From: Thamnaconus septentrionalis
Taxonomy: Eukaryota; Chordata; Actinopteri; Tetraodontiformes; Monacanthidae
Direction of reading: 5' to 3'
DNA: 64,000 nt
Assembly: GCA_009823395.1 (NCBI GenBank)
Contig: CM020507.1
Coordinates: 11,832,001-11,896,000, forward strand
Shown: in pieces, positions 47,901 through 58,952 of the stretch
Layout of the letters: every line of letters starts with the position of its first letter
Numbering within the stretch: position 1 is the stretch's first letter
Position numbers and translations under genes: made by a program
Notes under the pieces: model-generated
Told to the model about the DNA's origin: nothing
The model's database searches: none
The model's input: only the letters and a program-made list of their open reading frames with translations

Positions 47901-50900
47901 TTTCCATTTCCAACTTGTACTGCTGAGTCATTAATGAACCCCCTCTCTGCCTGTTTCCTTTCAAGTCCGAGCAAATCAGAGTTTATTAAAGCAAAATATC
48001 AAATGCTGGCGTTTGTCCACCGCATGCCGTGCCGCGAGGACGACAGCTCCACAGCCAAGGACCTGAGCAAAGTGAGGAGGAAAATTAAACACAAGTTTTT
48101 TTTTTACTCTTTATTTCTGCCCCATATATTTATATATATCTTTATTTTCCAGCAACTCCACTCGAGCGTCCGCACAGGGAATCTGGAGACTTGTCTGCGG
48201 TTGCTGTCCCTCGGAGCGCAGGCTAACTTCTTTCACCCCGTACGTTGCACCCGGTTGTCACTCTTGATGCCTTTGTTTTTTCCTTGGGAAGTTCACGCAG
48301 CTCACTGGGATTTGCCTCTCCAGGAAAAAGGAAACACTCCTTTGCATGTCGCCGCAAGGGCGGGGCAAGTGTCTCAGGCTGAACTTTTAACGGTTTACGG
48401 GGCCGATCCTGGAGCTCCGGACAGCAACGGCAAAACCCCCATCGACTACGCACGGTCAGTCCTTCGTATCGACATTGTGTCTCTTTTTTTTTTTTAATCG
48501 ATCCAAATAAGATGAAGCTCTGCAGTCTAAAGTGTGGCGCGGTGCTTTTTTCAAAACTTTGCAGGGAAGCCGGACACCATGAGCTGGCGGATCGTCTGGT
48601 GGAGGTTCAGTACGAGCTCACTGATCGGCTGGCGTTCTACTTGTGTGGGAGAAGACCAGGTCAGTAGTGAATAAACAGTCCTGCTGTCCAAGTCTCTTCA
48701 TAGACGGAGAATGACCGGCTACTGTAATAGAGCCGGACAAGACTTGTACAATACAGTTACTTAAGAAATAATAATACTATTTAGTTCCAGACCAGGTTGT
48801 CTGCGTAGCAAATGCAATTATTCATTCATTCATTAATTTATTCATTCATTCATTCATCTTCTATACCCGCTTATTCCTATTCAGGGTCACGGGTAAATAC
48901 AATTAATGCAATTAAATTCTCTTGCTGATACTCTGGGTGTAGTTTTACAATTTTCTTTATTACTAATTACTGTCATGACACTAAAGAAAATCTAATTGAT
49001 CTTACCCAGTCCTGAGCAGTTTACCCCCTCTACCTTCTACGTGTCTATTTATTGTCATACAATATTTCGTCCTTCATAGAAGATGCTGACACTGGCTAGT
49101 AAGGAAACATTTCTCTTTTTTTTATGTTGTTTTTTCCCCCCTTTCAGATCATAAAAGCGGCCAGCACTTCATCGTCCCACAGTTGGCTGACAGGTAAGAG
49201 AGCAGTAATCTCTGAAACCATAGGACAACATAGAGAGGCTGTCTGTCTGTAGACTGACATGTTTGTAGAGCCAATAAAGACTTGGGTTAACATGCCAAAA
49301 CACCATGTTTCTGCATTTCCTTCCCTGCTGTCTCTGTATGGATAAGAAACATGTAAGTATTGTGTAGAGCTCACCGTGCACTGAGGGCACAGCGGGGATC
49401 AGTGGGCTGCTAACCAGAGTTCTTGTCGCCCGCAGCAGTTTAGATTTGTCGGAACTGGCCAAAGCAGCGAAGAAGAAACTGCAGTCGGTGAGTGTTTGGC
49501 CGGAGCCACCGTGCGGCGCTCTCTTTTGTTTCGTCTCCTCCCCCTGACGTTCGTCGTTTGTGACGCAGCTCAGCAACCATCTGTTTGAGGAGCTGGCCAT
49601 GGACGTGTACGACGAGGTGGACCGACGAGAGACCGACGCAGGTTGAGTAGAGAGGCGTCTAAACGTGAAAAGGTGCCAATTGCTGTTCCACCGACGGCAC
49701 GCTCACCCCTGACGTGTCATCTGCAGTGTGGCTGGCAACACAGAACCACAGCACGCTGGTGACGGAGACCACGGTGGTGCCTTTCCTTCCCGTCAATCCC
49801 GAGTATTCATCCACGAGGAACCAGGCACGTCCGCTCTCAGGGAACCAAATTCAAATGCTCGACTTTGTTCGGCGGCACAATTTGCTCCGATCGACCCTGA
49901 AGTGACTTTGGTTTTCTCTCTCAGGGGCGGCAGAAGCTGGCAAGATTCAACGCGCACGAATTTGCAACTCTGGTCATCGACATATTGAGCGACGCCAAGC
50001 GCAGGCAGCAGGGGAATTCTGTAGGCAGCCCCAAAGGTCAGCAACTTTGTTGAAAGCTTCCTTACGTTTCGTTTTTCTGAGCAGACTCTTGTTGTTGCTT
50101 CACACCGGTATGTCACAGCTCTTCTGCTCTGTGCGCCACCAGACAACGTGGATTTCCTGCTGAAAAGCCTCGCCGACAGCCAGGACAACGACCAGCCGGA
50201 CTACGACAGCGTGCCGTCGGATGAGGACACAGATCAAGACCTTCCCTCCAGCAAAGGCGACCGCACCAAGGTAACGTCAGACACGCAAGACGCTTTCAAC
50301 TCGCGACAGGTGAGGATGACGACCACATCTCAGGAGTTACTGGGTGATCTAACACAACGCAAATCCAACCCGAATACTGAGTGCCAGGCAGGGAGGTAAT
50401 GGGTAACATGTTACAGTCTTTAGTATAGCCTGGCTGGGGATCGAACACACAACCTCCCAGCCTCAAGGCAAACAGTCTCAGTGGTCTCGTCGTATTTCTT
50501 TCACCGCCTTTGTCCCCTACTGCAAAATATACTTTCCACTTTCGGGGAAGTGAGGATCCTAACTGAACTGAGCTGTAGGAGAAGAAAGAGATTTCTGACA
50601 GAGGCGTCTGTCACCTCTGTCCTTCTCCTTTTGTCTGCCGCAAAAAAGAAATCTTTGCCTTTGCTTCTCCCCAAGGGAGCCTCCCACGCGCAGCGTCACA
50701 TCTAAACCTCGCTTCTCTCGGGCGAGCTGATTTCACGCACTGAGAGCGCCATCAGAGATCAGAGTGATTAAAAAAAAACACAGGCGGTTGGCCTGGCGTA
50801 GAACTCAGGTGTAGCTCGAGCTGCAGCCACTCTCGCTTCTTCTCTTTCTCTTTACTTACTTTTTTTTCTTTTTTTTTTCTACTCTCGCTTGCCTGTGTGC

Positions 50901-53900
50901 CGTGACAATTTCCACCCACCGCCTCCTCTGCAGAGCCTGGACTCGGACCTCTCCGACAGCCCCATCACCATGCAGGAGTACATCGAGGTGAAGAACAAAC
51001 TGTCCGTGTCCGAAGCCAAGATCCAGCACCTGCTGAAAGCCAACAACGACCTGAGCGACGAGCTGAGGCTGATGCAGAAAAAGGTATCGACCGCGTCGCC
51101 ACAATGAGATCACTAACACCGGGGTGGGTGGGGGGACGAGTGCGGGGGAGGGGGCCACAGTGGTCAGCAGCGGGTTGGCGCCCTGACGCGGAGGCCCTTT
51201 GAATGGAGGAGTCTCCGCCGTGCGGTCGGAGGAAGCTGCTGCTGCGGCGCCCTGCCGCTCCGCCCTCTGTTCTGGCCAGCATGTTTAAATCCACAGCATC
51301 AACGATGTCCAGCGTTTCTTTTATTATTTGTTCATTTTTGATTTGCCGTCTTTTTTTTTTATCAGTAGGGTGACACCTCTTCTGTCTAATGCCACTAACA
51401 CGCATGTTTTGAGGTACTGGCCGAAGGGTTTCACACCACCTTCATTGACTAACTGTACTTGTGAGTGTGTGAGCGTGCGTGCGTGTGTGTGTGCGTGCGT
51501 GCCTTGCTTCATCACCATATAATGTCTCAATGTTTTTCTGGATTTTTTTTCTCTCTTTTTTTTGTGCTGAGTGAAATGTCTCACTGCTAATTGAGAACAG
51601 CTCACTGATGTCATAGCGAGAAGCTGGATTGAGCCTGTGAATACTGTGAACTGTGTTGCACCCGAGCTGCTCAGTCAGAGAGTTTACACTGTTGGGTCTG
51701 AGATTGTGGAACAAATGTTTGACCTCCTGCTGAACCCAGCTGTTTAAAAAAATTATTATTTTTTTACCATGATCCTTGATGCATGTTGGGAACTGTTACG
51801 ACTGCTTTCTTTTGGCTGATTTTTGCAAAGAGCGTCAGGTGACTTGTGGCTCAGATGAACATTGACTGGCCACTGTGACTCCCCAGACAAAGTGTTTGTT
51901 GTTTTTGATGATGTGTCATTGTGTTGTGTTCAAATTAAGTCTGATTGGTCAAAAAACTGATTCCCCCAAAATGGACAAATACGACAAATTAGAAGACAGT
52001 AGGATTATTTTAGGACCGCTTTTTAGACTCGCTGTAAAACAAGGTAGTCATTTTCAAAGAATCAATTAATGCATTGTGTTGCATTAATTGCCCCCCCCCC
52101 TACATTCCTGACCTAAACCCCTAGATTTTGCACCTTCTTGGCAGCTTCTTGTCCTCCTGATTTTCAGCCGATGCTTCCGTACTGTGACTCCATCTATGAC
52201 TTGAACTGTACCTGTGAACTGCACTGAAGCTTGCTTATCACTTGCTTTGCATTTATATACAGCAGGACATATTTAATATAGAAAATCTTTCCCAAAATTG
52301 AAGCCAGTGTTACTCCCATTATTTTAGGAAAGTCCGTGAACAATCACCACTGGAGAATGTAAGAAAGTTGGTGATTTTCTTTGGAACCGTTTTGATTTTT
52401 CAGAACTAGCAATTCAATTGGCTCGACACTTTGCTGCTCAGTATTCTAAATGTCCTCAGCTATGTTTGGTAGTAACGCTTCTAGTAGGGCTGGGCGATTT
52501 GGTGAAACTACAAAAGATAACGGAATAAATTATTTCAAATATATTTTTATCTCTTTAAAGTAAAATAGCAAACAAATTTCCCTATTGGGAATGAAGTGCT
52601 ACTGAAATATACTGTAAATCCTCCTTTGGTTTAGTAAAGTGACAACATTTACAGTCTTCTTGACCAAACAAAGATGAATCCCTTGGGATAATTGAAGTGA
52701 GAATAAATAAATAACATGAATCCCCCTGTGGATAAAATGATAACCTTAACTGTCATTCACCAAACGTGACTTTCAAAATAAAAGGCTTTTCTATTATCTT
52801 GAACAACGATGAATGAATAAAGTGTAAAACTTTCACATTTTGCAAGATAAAGGAGGCGCACAGCCCGGAAGCCTGCGAGAGGAATGTCCATTTTGAGATT
52901 TTTAGATCATCTTTTCTTGACTAATCGCACAGCCCTACTGTCAAGTTGTCACAGAAGCGTTCCACATCACATCATCACAAGCGTGAATATTGGGTCTCCT
53001 CTCCATGGGAGTAACATTTAAAGAATTTACAAAAAAAATCAGATGTTTTAATGTGGGCTGGAACAGGGAGCCAAGCTTGCTTTTGCTGAGAGCACGTCGT
53101 GTGTTGCTGACCGTCTCTTCCAGCTTCAATCTCTGCAAAGCGAGAACACCTCTCTCAGGCGCCAGGTCCCAACCAATATTTATCAGAGCCCCGGCGCCTC
53201 AGACTGCCCCGACCCCTGCAGCCCCTCCGCCCTGAAGCGGCGACAGTCTGCGCGGGCCAGTCGACCCATGTCAATGTATGAGACGGGCTCAGGCCTCAAG
53301 CCCTATCACCCAAAAGGGGAGAGCCCTTTCCCTGAGGAGGCTCTTCCCACCCTGCAACCCTTCCCACCTCATGTAAGTAAGACCTGTTCCCTGCTTTCTC
53401 TCTCTCTCCTTCGCCATTTCCTTCCCTCAGCGCCGTGTCCACTCTTCACCCTGTCTGCCAAACTCTCTTCCGGCCATTTTATGCGTCTTCCTTCCTCACC
53501 CGCCGCTGGGTCGCTGTGTTTTTTCTGTACATTTTAAAAACTAGACATTTCATGGCAGTCACTTTTCATCTTGTCCACAAACATTTCAAATAACTCCATC
53601 GTCATGTGTTACTGGTGTTTTACTGGGTTGCTTGTTGTACACTGAAGCCGATGCTGTTATTCTGTTTTTTTTTCTTCTGTGTTTTATGTTGATGAAGCAT
53701 TAAAACTACCAATACAAATACCCCGTGTTTTTTGTAGTGCATGATGATTTCACCTCTTTCTGTTCTGGCTTTGATTGGAAGTATGTCATATTTGACCCTG
53801 TCTAATACTGTGGAGCTAGTTTTGTTTCTCCACCCCACCACCCACCACCCGCCTCCTGATTTTCAGACACGTTTGCTTCTCCTGGACAATGAACATAGAG

Positions 53901-56900
53901 AGGAAACGGTCGAGAACGCAGGAAATGAAGGAGGACAATGAGCTATAGAACAAACCAAACTGTATTCCTTGCTGTTTAAAAACTGATTCCGCCCTCTTGA
54001 AACTAATATTTAGAAACTAAACAGCCGTTTAATTACACTAATACCAATTCTATTAGCCACCTTCACATAGTTTATTTGTGATACCAGGAAAAGGCATCTA
54101 AAGTGGTCTTAAGTTCCTTTTTGAAAATTTTATTTAAAGTTGAAAGACTCCCTCAACTGTGATCTAAACCCTGTCTTTAGACACAAAGGGGCCAACTTGT
54201 GACCGCCTCTTCATCACTCCCCTCATTTCCATCCACCCTGTCCTGGTCCAAGGATGAAATTGCTCAAAAGGTTAAGTACATCCTCGCGCGGCCCACTTCT
54301 AGGGGCTCGGCAAAGCCACTCGGGAGGCCTTTCATTTCTCACACACACTCCTCACGTGGCTCATTCCCCTTGTCTGCTGCTACTCATCCTCACTGCATGG
54401 GCCGGGCGACCCCTCCCGGGCACCTTCACCTTCTTCGGCCTCTATCGTCCTCGTCCCTGACACAACGACTAAATAGGTGAATAACAACACAAGTTGTGCT
54501 TCTTAGTGCAGCAGTTGCCATTTCTAATGTGCGCTCTGTTTTGCTCCAGACACCTGCAATGCTCAGTATTAACTGTAAAAATGTCACTTTTTCTTTCTTT
54601 TTTTTTTTTGAAGAAAATTTATAAAAGCAGGACTTGCAGATGATCTTGTTCATACAGTTTCCTCTAACAAATACTCGGCCCCCTTTCCTCCAGCAGCCTC
54701 CTCTCACTCCTGACATTCTCAGGTAACCAAGCATTTCTGTTCAAAAATAGAACCAAAAAAAAAATCAAGAATCAAATTATTCCATCTTTTATCTATCTTT
54801 TGTTAAACTGACTGAAAACAAATGTAAGTATATCGGTCAGTCGCTTTCCTTGCGCCCGTCTCCTTGGCAGTTAGTTCTGACAGCTGCATTATTCACTGGT
54901 GGGATTCAGACCATCAGCTCAAGTTGAGGTGATGCGTAAACTAACGCTGCCCAGTCTGTTGAACTAACCCTGCACTGAATGGTTCACACTGATGATGATG
55001 ATGCTCTTGCTTTGCAGCTACAGTGGCTGAGTCATGTGCATTGCTTTCACTGGTTCATACTCCTGTCTGACATGCAGTGTTTGGGTGGGTGGATGGGGCA
55101 CTGTGCAATATGTATATACATTTATTTTTTATTTTGTTTTTTTTTTAGAACTAATATGTTCGATGTGTTTTATTTATAAGATTGGGCCCTGATTTCTCAT
55201 GTTGGAGTTGTTGTTTTTTTTTTTATGCCTTTTGTGATCCCTCCAGGCGTCAAAATTAGAGAAGCAGAGCAGCATGCCGGAAAGTGACTATGACAACACC
55301 TTCAATGAGTCAGAGATGGAGGATTCAGGGTAAGAAAATCACCCCGGCATGATGGTTTGTAATGAAGGAGTGGCTAAAAGAAATACAAGAGGGCTCCTTA
55401 TTGATTGAACAGTTTCAAATATCTATAAATAAGTGTAAATGAAATAGCAAGAAAGACAATTCAATTCCTTCTTTTTGGCTGGAAGTTTGTGTCGGAGAGG
55501 GAGGCTGAGGAGCAGCGGCTGGCTGGGGGAGGGCAGCTCCATCCCGGAGCTGGATGACCTGGAGATGGAGTCGGACCCGGCACTTCCCAGCACAGAGGAC
55601 GTCATCCGCAAGACGGAGCAGATTACCAAGAACATCCAGGAGCTGCTGCGAGCCGCCCAGGAGAACAAACACGACAGGTCAGCCACGTCAGGATCCAAAG
55701 TCTCTTCATCAGTTTCATCTCTAGCTGCTCCGGGTCTCTTCTGGGCCGACGGCCACCGCTCTGCTCTGTGTAGTTCCGCGTGCGTCGCCCACTGTTTTTC
55801 CATTACGGTGTGCTGCCTTCATCCTTGGCCCTCACTCTTTTCCGCTGCTATGACCTGCCCCTGTGTCACTGTGTCCCTGCCCTCCCTCCACCCCACCCTG
55901 CCTCCCCGCCGATGGAACAGACCATGTGAGCGAAGCGAAGGTGTGCGTCGTCTCAGGCACAGCCTCGGATGTTTCAGCACGCTGGTGCCCTGGGCCGAGA
56001 AGGCCCCCCCTCCCCTGCAGCCACTCGGCCTGCGGCCCCCTGACCCCACCTCCTGGTACTCTGGCCTCTGTCCCTGCCTCCCAGGCACAGTTTTCTTTTC
56101 CTCTCTGTCACAAAGCGTTCCGACTCACCCGCTTGGCCTTTCTCCTCCTCTGCTAACTGGTGTGCTGTGTTCTAGAAGCCTCACCTTTATTCCTCAGCGA
56201 CTCACTGGCTGCAACAACACGCAACTCTGCAAAAGTTGCGCCTTTGCACGGCGTTGCTTTTATGAGATTCTCTGTTTGATGTAACACATTTGCAGGTCGG
56301 TTGCTGTTCCTGTGGTGTGTGGCACAGTCTGCTACTTACAATGCTAAAAAACAAAAAAAAGGCGCATGATCAAAGCTGACCTGAAACCAGAGATGTTAAT
56401 GCACAGTGTGATGTAAACACTGTAAAGCATCGGCGCCCTTGAGAAAGTTTAAAAGCATGGCGGAAGCTCTTTGATGAAATGAACTACAACACCATCCTCA
56501 TTATGTGGGATTATTTTGTGCTCACAGCTGAATCTCTCTTCCTCACAGCTTCATACCCTGCTCAGAAAGAATACATGTGGCTGTAACTGAAATGGCGGCA
56601 CTCTTTCCCAAGGTATGAAAACGATAACAAAAAAACAACATAATTTTACAGTGAATAGCAAGTTGCAAATGTCTATTCACATTATTTCCTCTCTTTGTGT
56701 GCAGAAGCCTCGCTCAGACACTGTTCGAGGCTCCCTGCGCTTGTTGACTTCCAGTGCGTTTCGGCTTCAGAACGAGTGCAAGAAGGCGATGCCGTCGGAG
56801 GGCGGCCCAGGACCGGACATGCAGCTGGTCACCCAGCAGGTCATCCAATGTGCTTTTGATATTGCCAAGGCAGCAAAGCAGCTTGTTACCGTAACGACAA

Positions 56901-56917
56901 AGGAAAATACCAACTAA
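44949..56917 (+). CDS. git2: ARF GTPase-activating protein GIT2
   Basis: GIT2 inactivates Arf GTPases and scaffolds PIX/PAK and paxillin at focal adhesions and endosomes. Coding exons: 44949-45000, 47416-47549, 47702-47814, 47966-48071, 48153-48239, 48324-48454, 48565-48659, 49148-49193, 49436-49487, 49569-49641, 49727-49824, 49925-50036, 50143-50270, 50934-51083, 53124-53372, 54181-54270, 55247-55329, 55486-55677, 56549-56612, 56705-56917. All phases join, giving 755 residues (human 759). The ArfGAP zinc finger uses C11, C14, C31 and C34 (CX2CX16CX2C), with the catalytic Arg at 39. Ankyrin repeats span about 136-230. The Spa2-homology region includes ELAKAAKKKLQSLSNHLFEE and ARFNAHEFATLVIDILSDAK. 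A coiled coil lies in exon 14 (LSVSEAKIQHLLKANN). The C-terminal paxillin-binding bundle starts at STEDVIRKTEQITKNIQELL. Flanking ankrd13a and tchp favour GIT2 over GIT1. The intron after 49824 has a GC donor. Confidence 0.93.
45001..47415. other. git2 intron 1 (2.4 kb)
   Basis: The first intron holds an AG repeat at 46123-46142. I see no embedded gene; its open frames are short and unlike known families. Regulatory elements are plausible in a long first intron but cannot be identified here. Confidence 0.55.
46123..46142. repeat. (AG)10 microsatellite
   Basis: A short AG dinucleotide run in git2 intron 1. Confidence 0.85.
48819..48895. repeat. (ATTC)n repeat with adjoining fish interspersed-repeat head
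   Basis: Two blocks of ATTC units are followed by 'atcttctatacccgcttatt' and 'cagggtcacggg'. That adjoining phrase is common at one end of abundant teleost repeats, so this is probably a truncated copy. It lies in git2 intron 7. Confidence 0.6.
51084..53123. other. git2 intron 14 (2.0 kb)
   Basis: The intron contains a TG/TGCG repeat near 51467-51503, a C9-10 homopolymer near 52090, and the inverted-terminal element at 52483-52939. I see no gene. Confidence 0.6.
52483..52939. mobile_element. Inverted-terminal MITE, probably hAT-related
   Basis: The ends are inverted repeats differing at one of 17 positions: agtagggctgggcgatt on the left and, reversed, agtagggctgtgcgatt on the right. The 457-bp interior is AT-rich with no coding frame. 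The terminal motif is typical of common fish hAT MITEs. No target-site duplication could be recognised, so the exact ends are uncertain. Confidence 0.65.
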
Positions 56918-58617
56918 CGGCACTTCCCAGGCTGCAAAGCCGCCGGCATCTCAGTTCTGTTTTTTTATTCTCTATTTTTTTTAACGGTTTGTTTTGTGGT
57001 ATGTGCATGTATTGTTTGGGGATTTTTTTTTTCATAAATATTGACAATGTTGAAAGCCAACCTTGAACTGTCTGAGAATTGCAGCCTTACGTAGAGAGAC
57101 AAGGCTGTAGCAGCACAATCTATCAATCTATATTGGGGCTAAAATGAGTACAAATCATGTTAAAGCAGCTTGCTGGCTACTGAGCGCCAAACAAACTGAA
57201 ATTACCTATTTATATAAAACAATCTGCATTAGTAAATAAAATGAATCAATCTTTTTGCCAGGAGAAGTAAAGCACAGAACAGTAAAATCCACATGATCAT
57301 CATCAGTCCAAAGACAGACAAGGATGCTAAAAAAGAAAAAGCCATATTTTCATTGAATGCTTTTGCTAACACTGTAGCCAAAGGGACTTCCTTCCATTAA
57401 TTGTGCTGTGTAGTAATCATCACAGGATAAACTGTCATCTCCAAAACACAAAAGGATCCTGTTGGTAACTTCCATTAAATATAACTGACTTAAAGGTGAC
57501 AACAATGTCAAGAAAACAAATCCTGAATTCCCAAAAGAACACACAAGATAGCTTTGACAATTTTAACATTTTCCTGGAAAATAAAATACAAGAGGTGAAA
57601 TATTAACTTTTCTGAGCCAAAAGCACAACTTGCGTTGGCGTCACATATCATTGACCCCAGAAGCTCAAGAGTTTTGGATCGCGAGAGAAAAAGCCGTCTA
57701 CTGTCTCAAATGCTGTTGAATCAACAAAGCAGCAGGACTGAGTTCACTACTGGTTCAGCATTTCTTTAGTCATCTAGGCGGAAAGACAATAAAGGACCCA
57801 AAGAGACTGGCTTTTTACAACTGTCATGCCAGACCGTAATGAGGTAAGATATTGTAGCGTAACATCTAACCAACCCATGAGAGGCTCAGAACTAAAACAA
57901 GTTACACAACCACTACCAAAGCTGACTTATAGCTGCGTCGTCACACTATTTTTTTTTAGTGTAACACGCAAGTGTCCTCGCCTGACATGTTTCCCATCTC
58001 AGCTCTGAAAAAATACGTGATGAGTTGTGTCCACCCGGCCACCATAACAACACATAAGTGAGGCCAGAGTGCGACACCTGCCGACCGGGAGGTGTAAAAC
58101 TGTCCCCCTTTCATTGAAGCACACTTTGTAGCTCAGTAACATATATTGCACTTAAAGGAGCAATTGAGAGGGTTTCTGCCCTGTCCAGTAGTCTAGTTAT
58201 CTACGTGTACCTCCCTGTGATGTCGGTGAACACGCTTGTTCAGGGGCCCAGTCGCAAGTTCTTCACCAGCGCCACTGATGTATTTGGTTCAAATGATTCT
58301 GTGCACTTCACACATGCTCTTCCGCTCCGTGTGCCATTGCTGTGTTGGTGGTGTTTATTGCTAGTAGCCACATTGTGTCCGAGTCCCATGTTATTTGTGC
58401 TATGTTCACTTCAGTAGCTGCCAGTTTGGTGTGTAATTGCGCAGCATTGGAATGGAGCTGTAGATGTGTCTTCTGTGTATGTGCAACGTGGCGTTCGCTG
58501 TCCCTCTCGATCCGATCAAGGTATTGTCCCTCTCTGTGCTTGAATGTGGTGCGGGGGGGGTCGTACTGTATGTGATGAAGCTGTCGGGGTGCACCTTGGA
58601 TAAATAATTATTTTCTA

Positions 58618-58623
58618 AATAAA
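58618..58623 (+). promoter_or_regulatory. Candidate distal poly(A) signal of git2
   Basis: AATAAA in an AT-rich context 1.7 kb after the git2 stop codon. The proximal AATAAA at 57235-57240 is an alternative. Confidence 0.4.
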
Positions 58624-58730
58624 CTTAATTTATAACAATGACTTGATTTGTGTTTTCTGTTTCTTTGTACTTGTCATGTTTCGTATTCATTATCTGCCGT
58701 AAACGTACTTCTCTTGTCTCTTTTGCTAGT

Positions 58731-58736
58731 TTTATT
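58731..58736 (-). promoter_or_regulatory. Candidate poly(A) signal of tchp
   Basis: TTTATT on the plus strand reads AATAAA on the minus strand, 217 bp beyond the tchp stop codon. It is only about 110 bp from the distal git2 signal. Confidence 0.45.
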
Positions 58737-58952
58737 TGGAAAGTCAACAAATTCAAAGAATGTACAGCTACATACATTTACCGACAACCGGCAATAAAAT
58801 ACATGGCCCCAGGCACACCAGTGAATGGTTCACTCTTTCATTAAGTGTCTAATAACCTCTACAGCTGACATGTTAGAATGTGGGTGTTGGGGAAAAAATA
58901 CCCAAGTAGCTACATCAGGCAGATCTTTTTGGTTGTCAGTCTGGCAGGTTTC

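Larger units (their letters stand above)
56918..58952. other. 3' UTR and intergenic region between convergent git2 and tchp
   Basis: AATAAA motifs on the plus strand at 57235-57240 and 58618-58623 offer short and long git2 3' ends. A minus-strand AATAAA (58731-58736) suits tchp. Between them I see no further gene; the open frames are short and unremarkable. Confidence 0.5.

Noticed and set aside
47778..48497. A continuous 239-residue reading frame as a single git2 exon
   Set aside because: It reads through two introns with good splice sites. Removing them restores the exact GIT2 ankyrin sequence, and its first part is out of frame with exon 3.
50400..50480. Second SINE copy in git2 intron 13
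   Set aside because: Only a short box-B-like ggatcgaacac phrase is present; the head and tail are missing, so I could not support it.
37626..56917. Identity as ankrd13b and git1 instead of ankrd13a and git2
   Set aside because: The adjacent tchp and gltp and the gene order match human 12q24.11 (ANKRD13A, GIT2). The nearby serotonin transporter could argue otherwise but is better explained as an ohnologue.
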